DNA of 59,692 bases from Paenibacillus phytorum (lineage in GTDB: Bacteria; Bacillota; Bacilli; Paenibacillales; NBRC-103111): positions 1-59,692 of the forward strand of contig NZ_WHOA01000198.1 of NCBI RefSeq assembly GCF_013141715.1, written 5' to 3'. This document shows positions 36,337 through 44,131 of this stretch, one piece after another. Each line of letters starts with the position of its first letter. The stretch's first letter is position 1. The position numbers were made by a program, and so were the translations under genes. The notes beneath the pieces are model-generated. The model was given only the letters and a program-made list of their open reading frames with translations. It searched no databases and was not told the DNA's origin.

Positions 36337-37953
36337 TTATTTCGTACTGTCATAGGCTTTCTGATTAATTTTGATATAATCGTCCATCCCGAGTTTTTTC
36401 AACTGATTCACGTATTCATTCCAATCAGCATCAATCCCGCCGCTATAGATCCACTTTGCCGTCATTTTGGTTACATATTGCCCGAGATCTGCTACAACAA
36501 TTGAGTTACGTTCCGCGTCCTTTTGTTCCATGAAAGGACTCCCATAGGCTTCTTTCTGGAAAAATGGACTGTAGATCTTTTCCGCTTCTTCCTTTGATAT
36601 TGTGGCGGCTGATTTTTTATTTAATGTTACATCGCCCATAAGTTGAATATACAAGGAGGAATTTACAGGTGTATCTGCAGATTTTTCAATCCCTGTAAAT
36701 TGTTTACCGTCTGCCTTCAGTATCTCTTCGAACATTCCGTTGCCCAGTTTTTTAAGGTACTTGTCATAGGGTCCACTGGAATTCTGAATGGATGTATCCG
36801 TATCGTAATTCAGATCTGCCCATTTCATCAAAACTTCCGGATTTTTCGCCTTATTCGTGATTGCAAAAGCAATATTGAAATTCACTGGCGTTAGCCTTTT
36901 CGCCCAGCGTTGCTTGCCATCGGGTCCTTTAAGAGGAGGGCCATAAACAAAATTATCACTATTTGTATTTGCTGTTGACCAGTAAATACCGCCGCCTACT
37001 GAAGGTACTTTACTTGTCATTTTTGCCGTGTATGCAGAACCGTCCATTGTAAAAGCTTCTTTATCAATAAGCCCTTCAGTCGCCAACTTATTTAAGAATT
37101 TAATGGCTTCTTTATATTCATTTTGTCCAGGTACAAAAATGAGTTTACCGTCTTTGACATCAATCATCGACTGTGGCATAACAAGTCCGGAAAACCCGAT
37201 CAAGGAAGAAATGCCATTTATTTTATCTACTTGTCCATTGGTACCATATCGGAACGTAAAAGGAATTTCATCGTCTTTGCCATTTCCATTCAAATCTTTC
37301 GCCGCTTTGATTGCTTTCAGGTATTCGTAAAACTCATCCGTTGTGGTAGGAATCTTCAAACCTAGCTTATCCAACCAAAGCTTGTTATAAAGGATGGTGT
37401 CATTGGTATTGGTAGTTCCTTCAGAATACGAAGGCAATCCATATACGTGTCCATCAGGTGCTGTCATTTGCTTAAGTATATTCGGGTTTCTTTCTATCAG
37501 TTTTGTTAAATTAGGCATGATATCTTTATTGATCATCTTTTCCAGTGGAATAAGAACTCCCTGAGTGCCGTAGTTCACATAATCACTTGTTTCAATAGCA
37601 AAGCCACCATAAAAGGCGTCCGGCAGATCTCCGCTTGCAAAGGCCAGCTGTCTTTTTTGCTTAAAGGCATCTCCTGTGCCCCAATCCAACCAATCAATCT
37701 GAACGTTTGACTTTTTCTCAAACTGCTCGTTCCATGATGTCAATGTTTGGAAGGGTTTAAAACCGTCGGATCTGTTTTGTGCAAAAGTGTACTTCACTTT
37801 TTCCTTTAGTGGAAATTCCACGGATTTTGCAGTTACTGACGAATTCTTGGGCGATTCCGCCACCTTGCCTGCATCCTTATCGCTACTGCAGCCTGTTACC
37901 ATAGCTGAAGCAAGCATGCTGAGAGCGATGAAAGACGATACTCTCTTCTTCAT
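36337..37953 (-). CDS. ABC sugar-binding lipoprotein
   Basis: 538 residues from the ATG at 37953 (AAGGAG 9 nt upstream). Signal peptide with lipobox VTGCSS. The large size and overall pattern (WLDWGTGDAFKQKRQLAFAS, LPSYSEGTTNTNDTILYNKL) fit LplA-type oligosaccharide-binding proteins. It is the first gene behind the 38059 operator, followed by a heparinase-family enzyme and then LplB/LplC permeases, so it is the likely receptor of that transporter. Confidence 0.92.
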   Translation of the reverse strand: MKKRVSSFIALSMLASAMVTGCSSDKDAGKVAESPKNSSVTAKSVEFPLKEKVKYTFAQNRSDGFKPFQTLTSWNEQFEKKSNVQIDWLDWGTGDAFKQKRQLAFASGDLPDAFYGGFAIETSDYVNYGTQGVLIPLEKMINKDIMPNLTKLIERNPNILKQMTAPDGHVYGLPSYSEGTTNTNDTILYNKLWLDKLGLKIPTTTDEFYEYLKAIKAAKDLNGNGKDDEIPFTFRYGTNGQVDKINGISSLIGFSGLVMPQSMIDVKDGKLIFVPGQNEYKEAIKFLNKLATEGLIDKEAFTMDGSAYTAKMTSKVPSVGGGIYWSTANTNSDNFVYGPPLKGPDGKQRWAKRLTPVNFNIAFAITNKAKNPEVLMKWADLNYDTDTSIQNSSGPYDKYLKKLGNGMFEEILKADGKQFTGIEKSADTPVNSSLYIQLMGDVTLNKKSAATISKEEAEKIYSPFFQKEAYGSPFMEQKDAERNSIVVADLGQYVTKMTAKWIYSGGIDADWNEYVNQLKKLGMDDYIKINQKAYDSTK

Positions 37954-37982
37954 TAAGACCCACTCCTTTGTGAAATGTAAAA

Positions 37983-38216
37983 TCAACCAAATGTAAACGC
38001 TTAACAATTACATTTCTCATATTAGTACAACGCTATTTTGACGTATATATACATTATTTTCTGCATGTGCAGAATTCCAATTCACCTTATAGACCCACGT
38101 TCCACAAGGATTATAGCGCATGATTCCCTTGTATTGCACGGAATTTCTACTGTCTCTTTCCCCACCTTCAAGTTATGTAATCCATTTTGACCAAACATAT
38201 AGCATTTTGTTTATTG
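37983..38216 (-). repeat. Duplicated promoter block, copy 1
   Basis: About 235 bp nearly identical to 43189-43425, including operator, AT-rich promoter and catabolite-repression-like site. A deletion derivative (ACCCACGTTCCA joined to AGCATTGTGTTTATTG) occurs at 41164-41222. Confidence 0.85.
38059..38074. promoter_or_regulatory. 16 bp palindromic operator, copy 2
   Basis: TTCTGCATGTGCAGAA, palindromic except for the central pair. It lies about 105 bp before the binding-protein start. The order palindrome, AATAATGTATATATACG, TGTTAAGCGTTTACA on the minus strand matches copy 1. Confidence 0.7.
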
Positions 38217-38228
38217 TATTATGATTGC

Positions 38229-38257
38229 CCATAGTCCTTCCCAAGGAAGGACTATGG
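38229..38257. repeat. Repeated 28-30 bp hairpin, copy 1
   Basis: CCATAGTCCTTCC and GGAAGGACTATGG form a perfect 13 bp stem around CAA. The same hairpin recurs at 41255-41287. Each lies after the stop of a minus-strand gene but lacks a clear T-run, so it may be a transcript-stabilising or mobile palindrome rather than a classical terminator. Confidence 0.65.
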
Positions 38258-38437
38258 CTGTTTCGATTTGCTGTAACATGTTTTTCGTTCACGTCCGCAA
38301 GATGTCAGTCTCATATAGTAACCGTTTTCACTATTCACTTTTATCACAGCTCTGTCAGCAGGTACATATGCCAGATCGCCAAATCGGAAATGCGAGATTT
38401 TGATATTCGCCTGTTTGGCGGCGGAATCAACGACTAT

Positions 38438-41086
38438 TTACTCAAGAATGAAAAAGTTTGGTTTGCGAATTTCGACCCAAACATCCCCAGGAATGATTCT
38501 AGGCTGCCGCTTTTCCACATTTAGGTTGTTTTGGCCACTTAACAGCGCGCCGGTTTGGTCTTGAACGTTCGGATAGAAAAGCATCTTCGCTCCCTGCTCC
38601 GTCAACTCGAAGGGAGGGCGATCCTGCACACGAATCATACTGCCTTGTGCGTCGGCAATTTTCATGCCGTAACCCGATTGGTCGCCGAATGTCATTTGCA
38701 GCCAAAGGTCTTTCATAGAAGGATCGTTTGGTATCAAGCCGTCTATTCGGATTTTGCTTTCGGACTTGTCCTTATTGGAGCCTTTAGCATCCACTGCTTT
38801 AAATCTTAGGTCCGCAGCCCCTTTAACCGATACGCCTTCCCCTTCAATTTGGCCTTCACCGTAAAGATAAGCCCAAATCGGCTTTCCAGTCGCCTTGTCT
38901 CTGCGCACTAAGGCCGTCTTGCCTGCAAATCGGAAACCCTCCGCTTCGCGTGTTGCCGTATCGTCGCTGATATAGATAATATCCTCGTATGACCCGGCCT
39001 GAACGACAATCGCACTGCTCATCGGATCCGCCGGCGCCGTCTCTTTCCACTGAACCGATTGCACCATCGGCTGCAGACTGCTTCTCCACGTTTCGTAAAC
39101 AGCTCCGTAGCGCGTGACCGTCTCCGGATTCACAATATGACGGCGGTACAAATGCCAGCCCGGGAAATCGAAAGCTTTCTTCGCGTCTCCACCCGTTCTG
39201 CGCATTGTCGGTACTTCCGAGAAAATAACCTCGCTATCCGGAATCCCGTTCATATAGGCGCGAATCGAAGAACCGCTTGTCGAACCGATCGAAGTGAATT
39301 GGAAATCCGCTGAACCGTTGCCAACCTGCGGATTTGTCATCAGGTTCCGGTAGTCGGGTAACCCTTCCTCCTTGCCGATGCTTTTCAAATAACCTTCCGT
39401 CGTCTCGCCCGGATGCTGCACCAGCTCCATTGGCGTTGAAACTTGCGACGCTTCGTCCTCCTCGGAGCGCAAATATAGCTCATGCGCCTGACCGCCTTTC
39501 AGTCGTTGCAGGTCGACGACATATGAGCGGTTGCCATCAATTTGAACAAGCATCAGCTGACGGCGCTTGACTTCGGCCAGATCGCCTTCCGGCCCAGGCG
39601 AGGAAGCTTCGATCAACTGCACCCGTTTCCCGGACAGCGTCCCCGGGTCGTACGCCAGCATCGATGCACGTGTCGGCTGCGACGCTCTGCTCTTGTAGTT
39701 GCTCGCATCTTTAGACCATACCCAGCCGACATTGTGATCAACCGCATCCATATGGAAAAAGCGGGTCGGACCGGAGCGCATGTAACCGGAATCGGGCAGC
39801 ATTTCCATACCGGCTCCCCATAGAATCAATCCTAGGTTGTTCGCATGGTAATGCCCTCCAGAATAAGGAGTACCTTCCGCCAGCGGATTAAAGCTGAGAT
39901 TCACTTGAGTCGCATCGTCCCTATCCCCGGCTGTCAGCGCAATATGCCCGAAGTGCCATAGCTCGATGTTATTCAGGTTCTTGATCGGATCAGCCGCGGA
40001 TTTGTTATTCGTGTTGGCATCGGCATCGTTAAGAGCAATCGGTCTACCGTCCGGAAACTGCAGTATCGTTGGGATTTGTTTCGCTTTCTCCAGAAGCGAC
40101 CACATGGGGCTTAAATCAGTGTGATCGAGCTTTAAGCCCAGCTTCTTGTCGACGTATCCTTTCGGATCCGAATAGGTGAGTTTCAACAAATCGAGAGCCG
40201 CAACGATATTGCCGACAACCTGATTGTGGTAGCTGATCGTCCCTTCATGCCACATGCCATCCGCGTGAAAATAGGTTCCGGACAACAACTTTTCGAACCA
40301 AGGAATAAATAGACGAATCATATCGGGATCGTTCAGGATGACCGCCGTCCCCAATACATTGCGGAGCCCGTAAGGAACGATATTGCTGAGGTAAGCTTCA
40401 TTCCCAAGATTGTACATGTCCATGGCTGCTTCTCGGAACCAGTCTTCGATCGACGACCGAATGTCACCGCCGACCTCGGATGAAAGAGTCTTCCACTGTT
40501 CCGAATTATAAATCAGATCGTAGGCGTAAACGCACTGGATCGGTATGATGTCCTTATAGGAATGGAACTGGATATTTACCGATTTCGGAACAGCTCCGTA
40601 ACCTTGGGCAAATTGCTGCATGACGAGAATAGCCCGTCTTGCATACTGCTCATCACCCGTTTTGCCATACATTTGAGCCATCCGGCTAACCATCGTCTCG
40701 TACTCGGGGTGAATGTCAATTCGAGTACGGGTTTCGGCGTTCTTCCTGGCTGCTTCAATTAGGTCCTCTTCCGTCATCGCCATGATCGGGGCAATGCCTT
40801 GCATGATTTTGGCGTCATTCTCGTTGGGCTTCTGGAAGGAAGCGAACATTTTCGTAATGGCTGCAACCTCATTCCCGTTCTCCTTGACGGTAAACGGAAT
40901 AGGATGCTTAACATCCGCACTGGACCATTTTCCGATAACGTTTGACGCTGTTTTCAAGACTGCGGAATCAGCTGAGGACGCCTCAGCTCGCAAATTGAAA
41001 TCCGCATTCGCAATAGGCAAAGACGTGACGGCCAAACTCACTCCCAAACTAAGTATCACTGTATAACGACCAACCGGACGTGCCAT
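38438..41086 (-). CDS. Secreted heparinase II/III-family polysaccharide lyase without C-terminal modules
   Basis: About 882 residues from the ATG at 41086 (AAAGGTGG upstream, signal peptide follows). Toroid motifs IQCVYAYDLIYNSEQW and TISYHNQVVGN, and the beta-sandwich motif GGHYHANNLGLILWGAG, align with the paralogs at 32684 and 44132. It stops at VWVEIRKPNFFILE, where both paralogs continue into Ig and FIMAH-like modules, and has no N-terminal add-on domain. Its base composition looks richer in G+C than its neighbours, with many CCG/GCG/TCG codons, hinting at a different history. It lies in an array of related genes under related promoter copies. Confidence 0.9.
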   Translation of the reverse strand: MARPVGRYTVILSLGVSLAVTSLPIANADFNLRAEASSADSAVLKTASNVIGKWSSADVKHPIPFTVKENGNEVAAITKMFASFQKPNENDAKIMQGIAPIMAMTEEDLIEAARKNAETRTRIDIHPEYETMVSRMAQMYGKTGDEQYARRAILVMQQFAQGYGAVPKSVNIQFHSYKDIIPIQCVYAYDLIYNSEQWKTLSSEVGGDIRSSIEDWFREAAMDMYNLGNEAYLSNIVPYGLRNVLGTAVILNDPDMIRLFIPWFEKLLSGTYFHADGMWHEGTISYHNQVVGNIVAALDLLKLTYSDPKGYVDKKLGLKLDHTDLSPMWSLLEKAKQIPTILQFPDGRPIALNDADANTNNKSAADPIKNLNNIELWHFGHIALTAGDRDDATQVNLSFNPLAEGTPYSGGHYHANNLGLILWGAGMEMLPDSGYMRSGPTRFFHMDAVDHNVGWVWSKDASNYKSRASQPTRASMLAYDPGTLSGKRVQLIEASSPGPEGDLAEVKRRQLMLVQIDGNRSYVVDLQRLKGGQAHELYLRSEEDEASQVSTPMELVQHPGETTEGYLKSIGKEEGLPDYRNLMTNPQVGNGSADFQFTSIGSTSGSSIRAYMNGIPDSEVIFSEVPTMRRTGGDAKKAFDFPGWHLYRRHIVNPETVTRYGAVYETWRSSLQPMVQSVQWKETAPADPMSSAIVVQAGSYEDIIYISDDTATREAEGFRFAGKTALVRRDKATGKPIWAYLYGEGQIEGEGVSVKGAADLRFKAVDAKGSNKDKSESKIRIDGLIPNDPSMKDLWLQMTFGDQSGYGMKIADAQGSMIRVQDRPPFELTEQGAKMLFYPNVQDQTGALLSGQNNLNVEKRQPRIIPGDVWVEIRKPNFFILE

Positions 41087-41254
41087 AACCGACCACCTTT
41101 CCGAGTGAACACCGTTTGTCCGCATAATCGAACAGCAAATCTCACTCATCCTGTTTTTATTACCCACGTTCCAAGCATTGTGTTTATTGCACCTTTCTTT
41201 TCTGAGGTATATCTACATTTCATGCAGTCCTGTTCCATAAGGGTTTTTATGATT

Positions 41255-41287
41255 GCCCATAGTCCTTCCCAAGGAAGAACTATGGGC
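41255..41287. repeat. Repeated 28-30 bp hairpin, copy 2
   Basis: GCCCATAGTCCTTCC and GGAAGAACTATGGGC pair around CAA with one mismatch. It lies about 20 bp after the stop of the GH16 gene (41306). No clear T-run. Confidence 0.6.
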
Positions 41288-41305
41288 AACATTAAATACA
41301 CTGCT

Positions 41306-42847
41306 CTACTTTTTCGACAATACATATTCAGCATCTCGCAGTAAATAGGTCGCCGCTTCGCTTGAAATATGCTTCCCGTTTTGCGCATGAACCTCATTCA
41401 CAAAGCTGTAGAAATTGTTTTCGGCCAATTTTTCAAGAAGACTATTTGCAACACCGGCATTGTCGATCCACTTATTGTCAGTAAAGCGTGTCACCAATGC
41501 ATTCAAGGAATCGACAGAGGCCACCGTCCGAATCGTGACGCTTTGGCTTCCCTGGTTACCCGCCAAATCGCTTGAATCAATAACAAGTGTATGCACCCCG
41601 AGCGGCAATTTATATAGCGGAATCGCGTCTCCGGTCGTGTAAGAAATCGTATCCAGTGTCACCGTCGTCTTACCGTCATCGATACCCGACAGAATATCAT
41701 TCAGCGTAAACTGCGGCGTCAGATCAATGGAATTTTCAAAAGTGCCGTCTTCAACCGGAACAGACACCAGCACCGTCGGCGCAGTCTTGTCGATGCTAAC
41801 GGTTGCCGAATGGGCCTGTTCCACGTTGCCTGCGTTATCGACGCTCCAATAAACAAGCGTATGGACTCCCTCCGTCTTCAATGTAATCGCATTGCCGCTT
41901 TGCTGTGCGCCGCCGTCTACGGTGTAATACGTAGCCGCTACTACTGAGCTGTCATCAACGGCGTTCAAGGTGACGGTTGTATCCTGATTAACCCATCCGG
42001 CAGGGGCGTTATCCGTCGTAACAGGCGGTGTTAAATCCTTCTGATATACCCGGACATAATCAACGGTCATATCTGAAGTGCTGCTGCTCGAGGAGCCGTA
42101 GCCGCCCGTCGGAATATTGCCTGCCCAACCATTATTTTTAACCTCCGTGCTCAGAATAATATATTCCGGAACGTTGGATACAGCCGCTAATGTTGACCAT
42201 TTCAGCACACCGTCAAAATAATAGTTCGTCCCGGTTGGGGACCACTCCACTGCATATGTATGGTAACCAGTTCCCGTATCTCCTTCCCATAACACGCTGC
42301 TTTGCGACTTGTGATAAGCGCCATAGCCGTCCCAGTGAATGTTGTTCATCCCTTTGGACGATACGTTTGTGCCGTTACTTGTTACATTGCGATGTTCAAT
42401 AATATCCATCTCCACACCGGAATTGGACGGATCGCCAATGATTTGTCCATAGGTTGGCGACTGCAGCCAGAAGGCCGACCATTGCCCCGGACTGGTGTTA
42501 AATTTGATACGAGCCTCGAATTTACCGTATTTCCACATATTCTTGCTCCTGATCATACCGGTATAATGAGTGTTGTTCTCGGTGTATGCTTTCACCAAAA
42601 GATTTCCGCTACCATCAAGAACGACCGCATCCTTGGTGTTGATGGAATCATTGCGCGGTCCGAGATAGCGGTAATCCCATTTGGATGTATCCATGCTTGA
42701 GCCTGCCGCTCCGTTGAATTCATCCTCAAAGACAAGTTGATATCCTGAGTTATCGAACCCTGCCGCGGTCGCCTGCTGTAGGTTGCATGCTATCAGCACC
42801 GCGATCGATACAACCGTTCCCATAATGGCCTTCCAATTTTTCTTCAT
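41306..42847 (-). CDS. Secreted GH16 glycoside hydrolase with Ig-like and FIMAH-like modules
   Basis: 513 residues, ATG start with GGAGGAGG upstream. Signal peptide, then a GH16 jelly roll (about 33-275) with the catalytic pattern E146-M-D148-I-I-E151 (nucleophile, aid, acid/base). GH16 endo-enzymes cut beta-1,3/1,4-glucans or galactans (agar, carrageenan, porphyran); the sequence alone does not choose. An Ig-like module (APAGWVNQDTTVTLNAVDD) almost identical to one in the gene at 44132, another Ig-like domain and a FIMAH-like end (RDAEYVLSKK) follow. Its promoter block (43189-43425) is a duplicate of that before the binding-protein gene, so the two should be co-regulated. Confidence 0.92.
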   Translation of the reverse strand: MKKNWKAIMGTVVSIAVLIACNLQQATAAGFDNSGYQLVFEDEFNGAAGSSMDTSKWDYRYLGPRNDSINTKDAVVLDGSGNLLVKAYTENNTHYTGMIRSKNMWKYGKFEARIKFNTSPGQWSAFWLQSPTYGQIIGDPSNSGVEMDIIEHRNVTSNGTNVSSKGMNNIHWDGYGAYHKSQSSVLWEGDTGTGYHTYAVEWSPTGTNYYFDGVLKWSTLAAVSNVPEYIILSTEVKNNGWAGNIPTGGYGSSSSSTSDMTVDYVRVYQKDLTPPVTTDNAPAGWVNQDTTVTLNAVDDSSVVAATYYTVDGGAQQSGNAITLKTEGVHTLVYWSVDNAGNVEQAHSATVSIDKTAPTVLVSVPVEDGTFENSIDLTPQFTLNDILSGIDDGKTTVTLDTISYTTGDAIPLYKLPLGVHTLVIDSSDLAGNQGSQSVTIRTVASVDSLNALVTRFTDNKWIDNAGVANSLLEKLAENNFYSFVNEVHAQNGKHISSEAATYLLRDAEYVLSKK

Positions 42848-43188
42848 TTATTGATCCTCCTCCATTTGTAAAAAAGTCCTTGTCGTAAAATCTCTTTCAG
42901 TCCGTATCCAGATCCGTTTCCGAATCTGCTCAGGATCCTTTGTCCTTATGTGGGTACTGTATTCTCCTGCGGAGGCCCTCTTGCACAATTAGGGTCATTC
43001 GTCAGCTTGTGTAGCTGAGTGTACAGTCTGGCGTATCTTTAAAAATACGTTCTCCAATTCCGAAACGTGAGCTTAGCTGACTCCGCTTTTACCACCAGAA
43101 TGAAAGCGTTATCACGAATGCGTTATCACCACTCCTTTCTAATTATTCCAAATTGTGTAACAAGTGGCATGTAATAACTTCTAGCACA

Positions 43189-43425
43189 TCAACCGAATGT
43201 AAACGCTTAACAATTACATTTTCCATATTAGTACAACGCTATTTTGACGTATATATACATTATTTTCTGCATGTGCAGAATTCCAATTTACCCTGTAAAC
43301 CCACGTTCCATAAGGATTATAGCGCATGATTCCCTTGTATAGCACGGAATTTCTACTATCTCTTTCCCCACCTTCAAGTTATGTAATCCATTTTGACCGA
43401 ACATATAGCATTGTGTTTATTGCAC
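43189..43425 (-). repeat. Duplicated promoter block, copy 2
   Basis: Nearly identical to 37983-38216 over about 235 bp. It places the GH16 gene under the same control sequences as the binding protein. Confidence 0.85.
43265..43280. promoter_or_regulatory. 16 bp palindromic operator, copy 3
   Basis: TTCTGCATGTGCAGAA, same sequence and context as 38059-38074. It lies about 420 bp before the GH16 start codon. Confidence 0.65.
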
Positions 43426-43529
43426 CCTTCTTTTCTGAGGTATATATACATTTTTTTCATGATACGCAGAATTAAATCAAGCTGTATACATGAAAATGCA
43501 CCTCACATGTGGTTAATTGGGATGGTGTG

Positions 43530-43824
43530 TGACAAGCTGTATTCGCTTCCAAAAAAAACAACTTAGAGCCAGCACCGTCATCGACGAGTCCCGCCAAATT
43601 ATTACCCATTGTTGTAGCAACAGTCCCCAATAATTTGGTATCCAGTGTATAGGTGCCATTTGTAACCGTGGGAGCGCTTGCATTAAAATCAACATTTGTG
43701 AAGTCCCTGAGACAATACTTGGATCCCTTTGCACCGCTGCTAGACTACTTCCACAAACGGGAAATATCAAGGCCACTAGCAACATCGATAATAAGACAAG
43801 CATTACTTGTTTTCCAATTTTCAC
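43530..43824 (-). pseudogene. N-terminal fragment of a heparinase-family gene, frameshifted
   Basis: A GTG at 43824 with GGAGG upstream starts a signal peptide (CVKIGKQVMLVLLSMLLVAL) parallel to that of the gene at 44132-48547. Homology continues through a one-base deletion near 43705-43707 (GGA GAT became GG GAC) into NGTYTLDTKLLGTVATT and LFFLEANTA in the next frame. It ends abruptly near 43530 at a junction with the duplicated promoter block. About 95 codons of a ~1470-codon gene remain. Its upstream region, including a TGCACA box, was also copied. Confidence 0.85.
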
Positions 43825-44010
43825 ACATAATTCCTCCATGACTTGGTAGTTTGATTTACTTCGATTGAAAATAGAGGAGAGTGCCAGATTAATCAATCAA
43901 CGGTAGTCCAGGCTATAATATTCAAGTTTTTCCTTCAATCATAGGAATTCACCTCACGAGTACTAATTAGTCATAGTGTAATTAGCAATGGGCATTAGAG
44001 GTGTGATACA

Positions 44011-44043
44011 TTTTTGCCTGAATGTGCAATTCCCCTACTTCCT
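44011..44043 (-). promoter_or_regulatory. TGCACA box upstream of the heparinase pseudogene
   Basis: On the minus strand: GTAGGGGAATTGCACATTCA then GGCAAAAATG. It matches the box before the intact gene at 48734-48767 and those at 56097 and 59078. It now drives only a pseudogene. Confidence 0.55.
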
Positions 44044-44065
44044 GCTTTACTAGCATTAAAAATGT

Positions 44066-44114
44066 AAAACGGGCAAGAGCTCGCGAATCATGCATCGCAA
44101 GCTCTATTACCCGC
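44066..44114 (-). terminator. Terminator of the 1472-residue heparinase-family gene
   Basis: On the minus strand CGGG...GAGCTTGCGA and TCGCGAGCTC...CCCG form a long nested stem, followed by TTTTACATTTTT, just after the stop at 44132. Confidence 0.8.
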
Positions 44115-44131
44115 ATTAAGTCATGAATGCA

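Larger units (their letters stand above)
37954..38437. other. Promoter block of the binding-protein gene and tail of the next gene
   Basis: Contains a 235 bp block duplicated at 43189-43425, a 16 bp operator, a catabolite-repression-like TGTTAAGCGTTTACA and a 28 bp hairpin. 38260-38437, just after the stop of the gene at 38438, has no recognisable gene. Related heparinase-family genes carry Ig and FIMAH modules at this position, but I see no trace of them here. Confidence 0.6.
42848..43529. other. Promoter region of the GH16 gene
   Basis: Holds the duplicated promoter block with its 16 bp operator and a second, decayed operator-like stretch at about 43436-43475 (TATATATACAT then a degenerate palindrome). 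It abuts the breakpoint of the heparinase pseudogene. 42880-43140 shows nothing recognisable. Confidence 0.6.
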
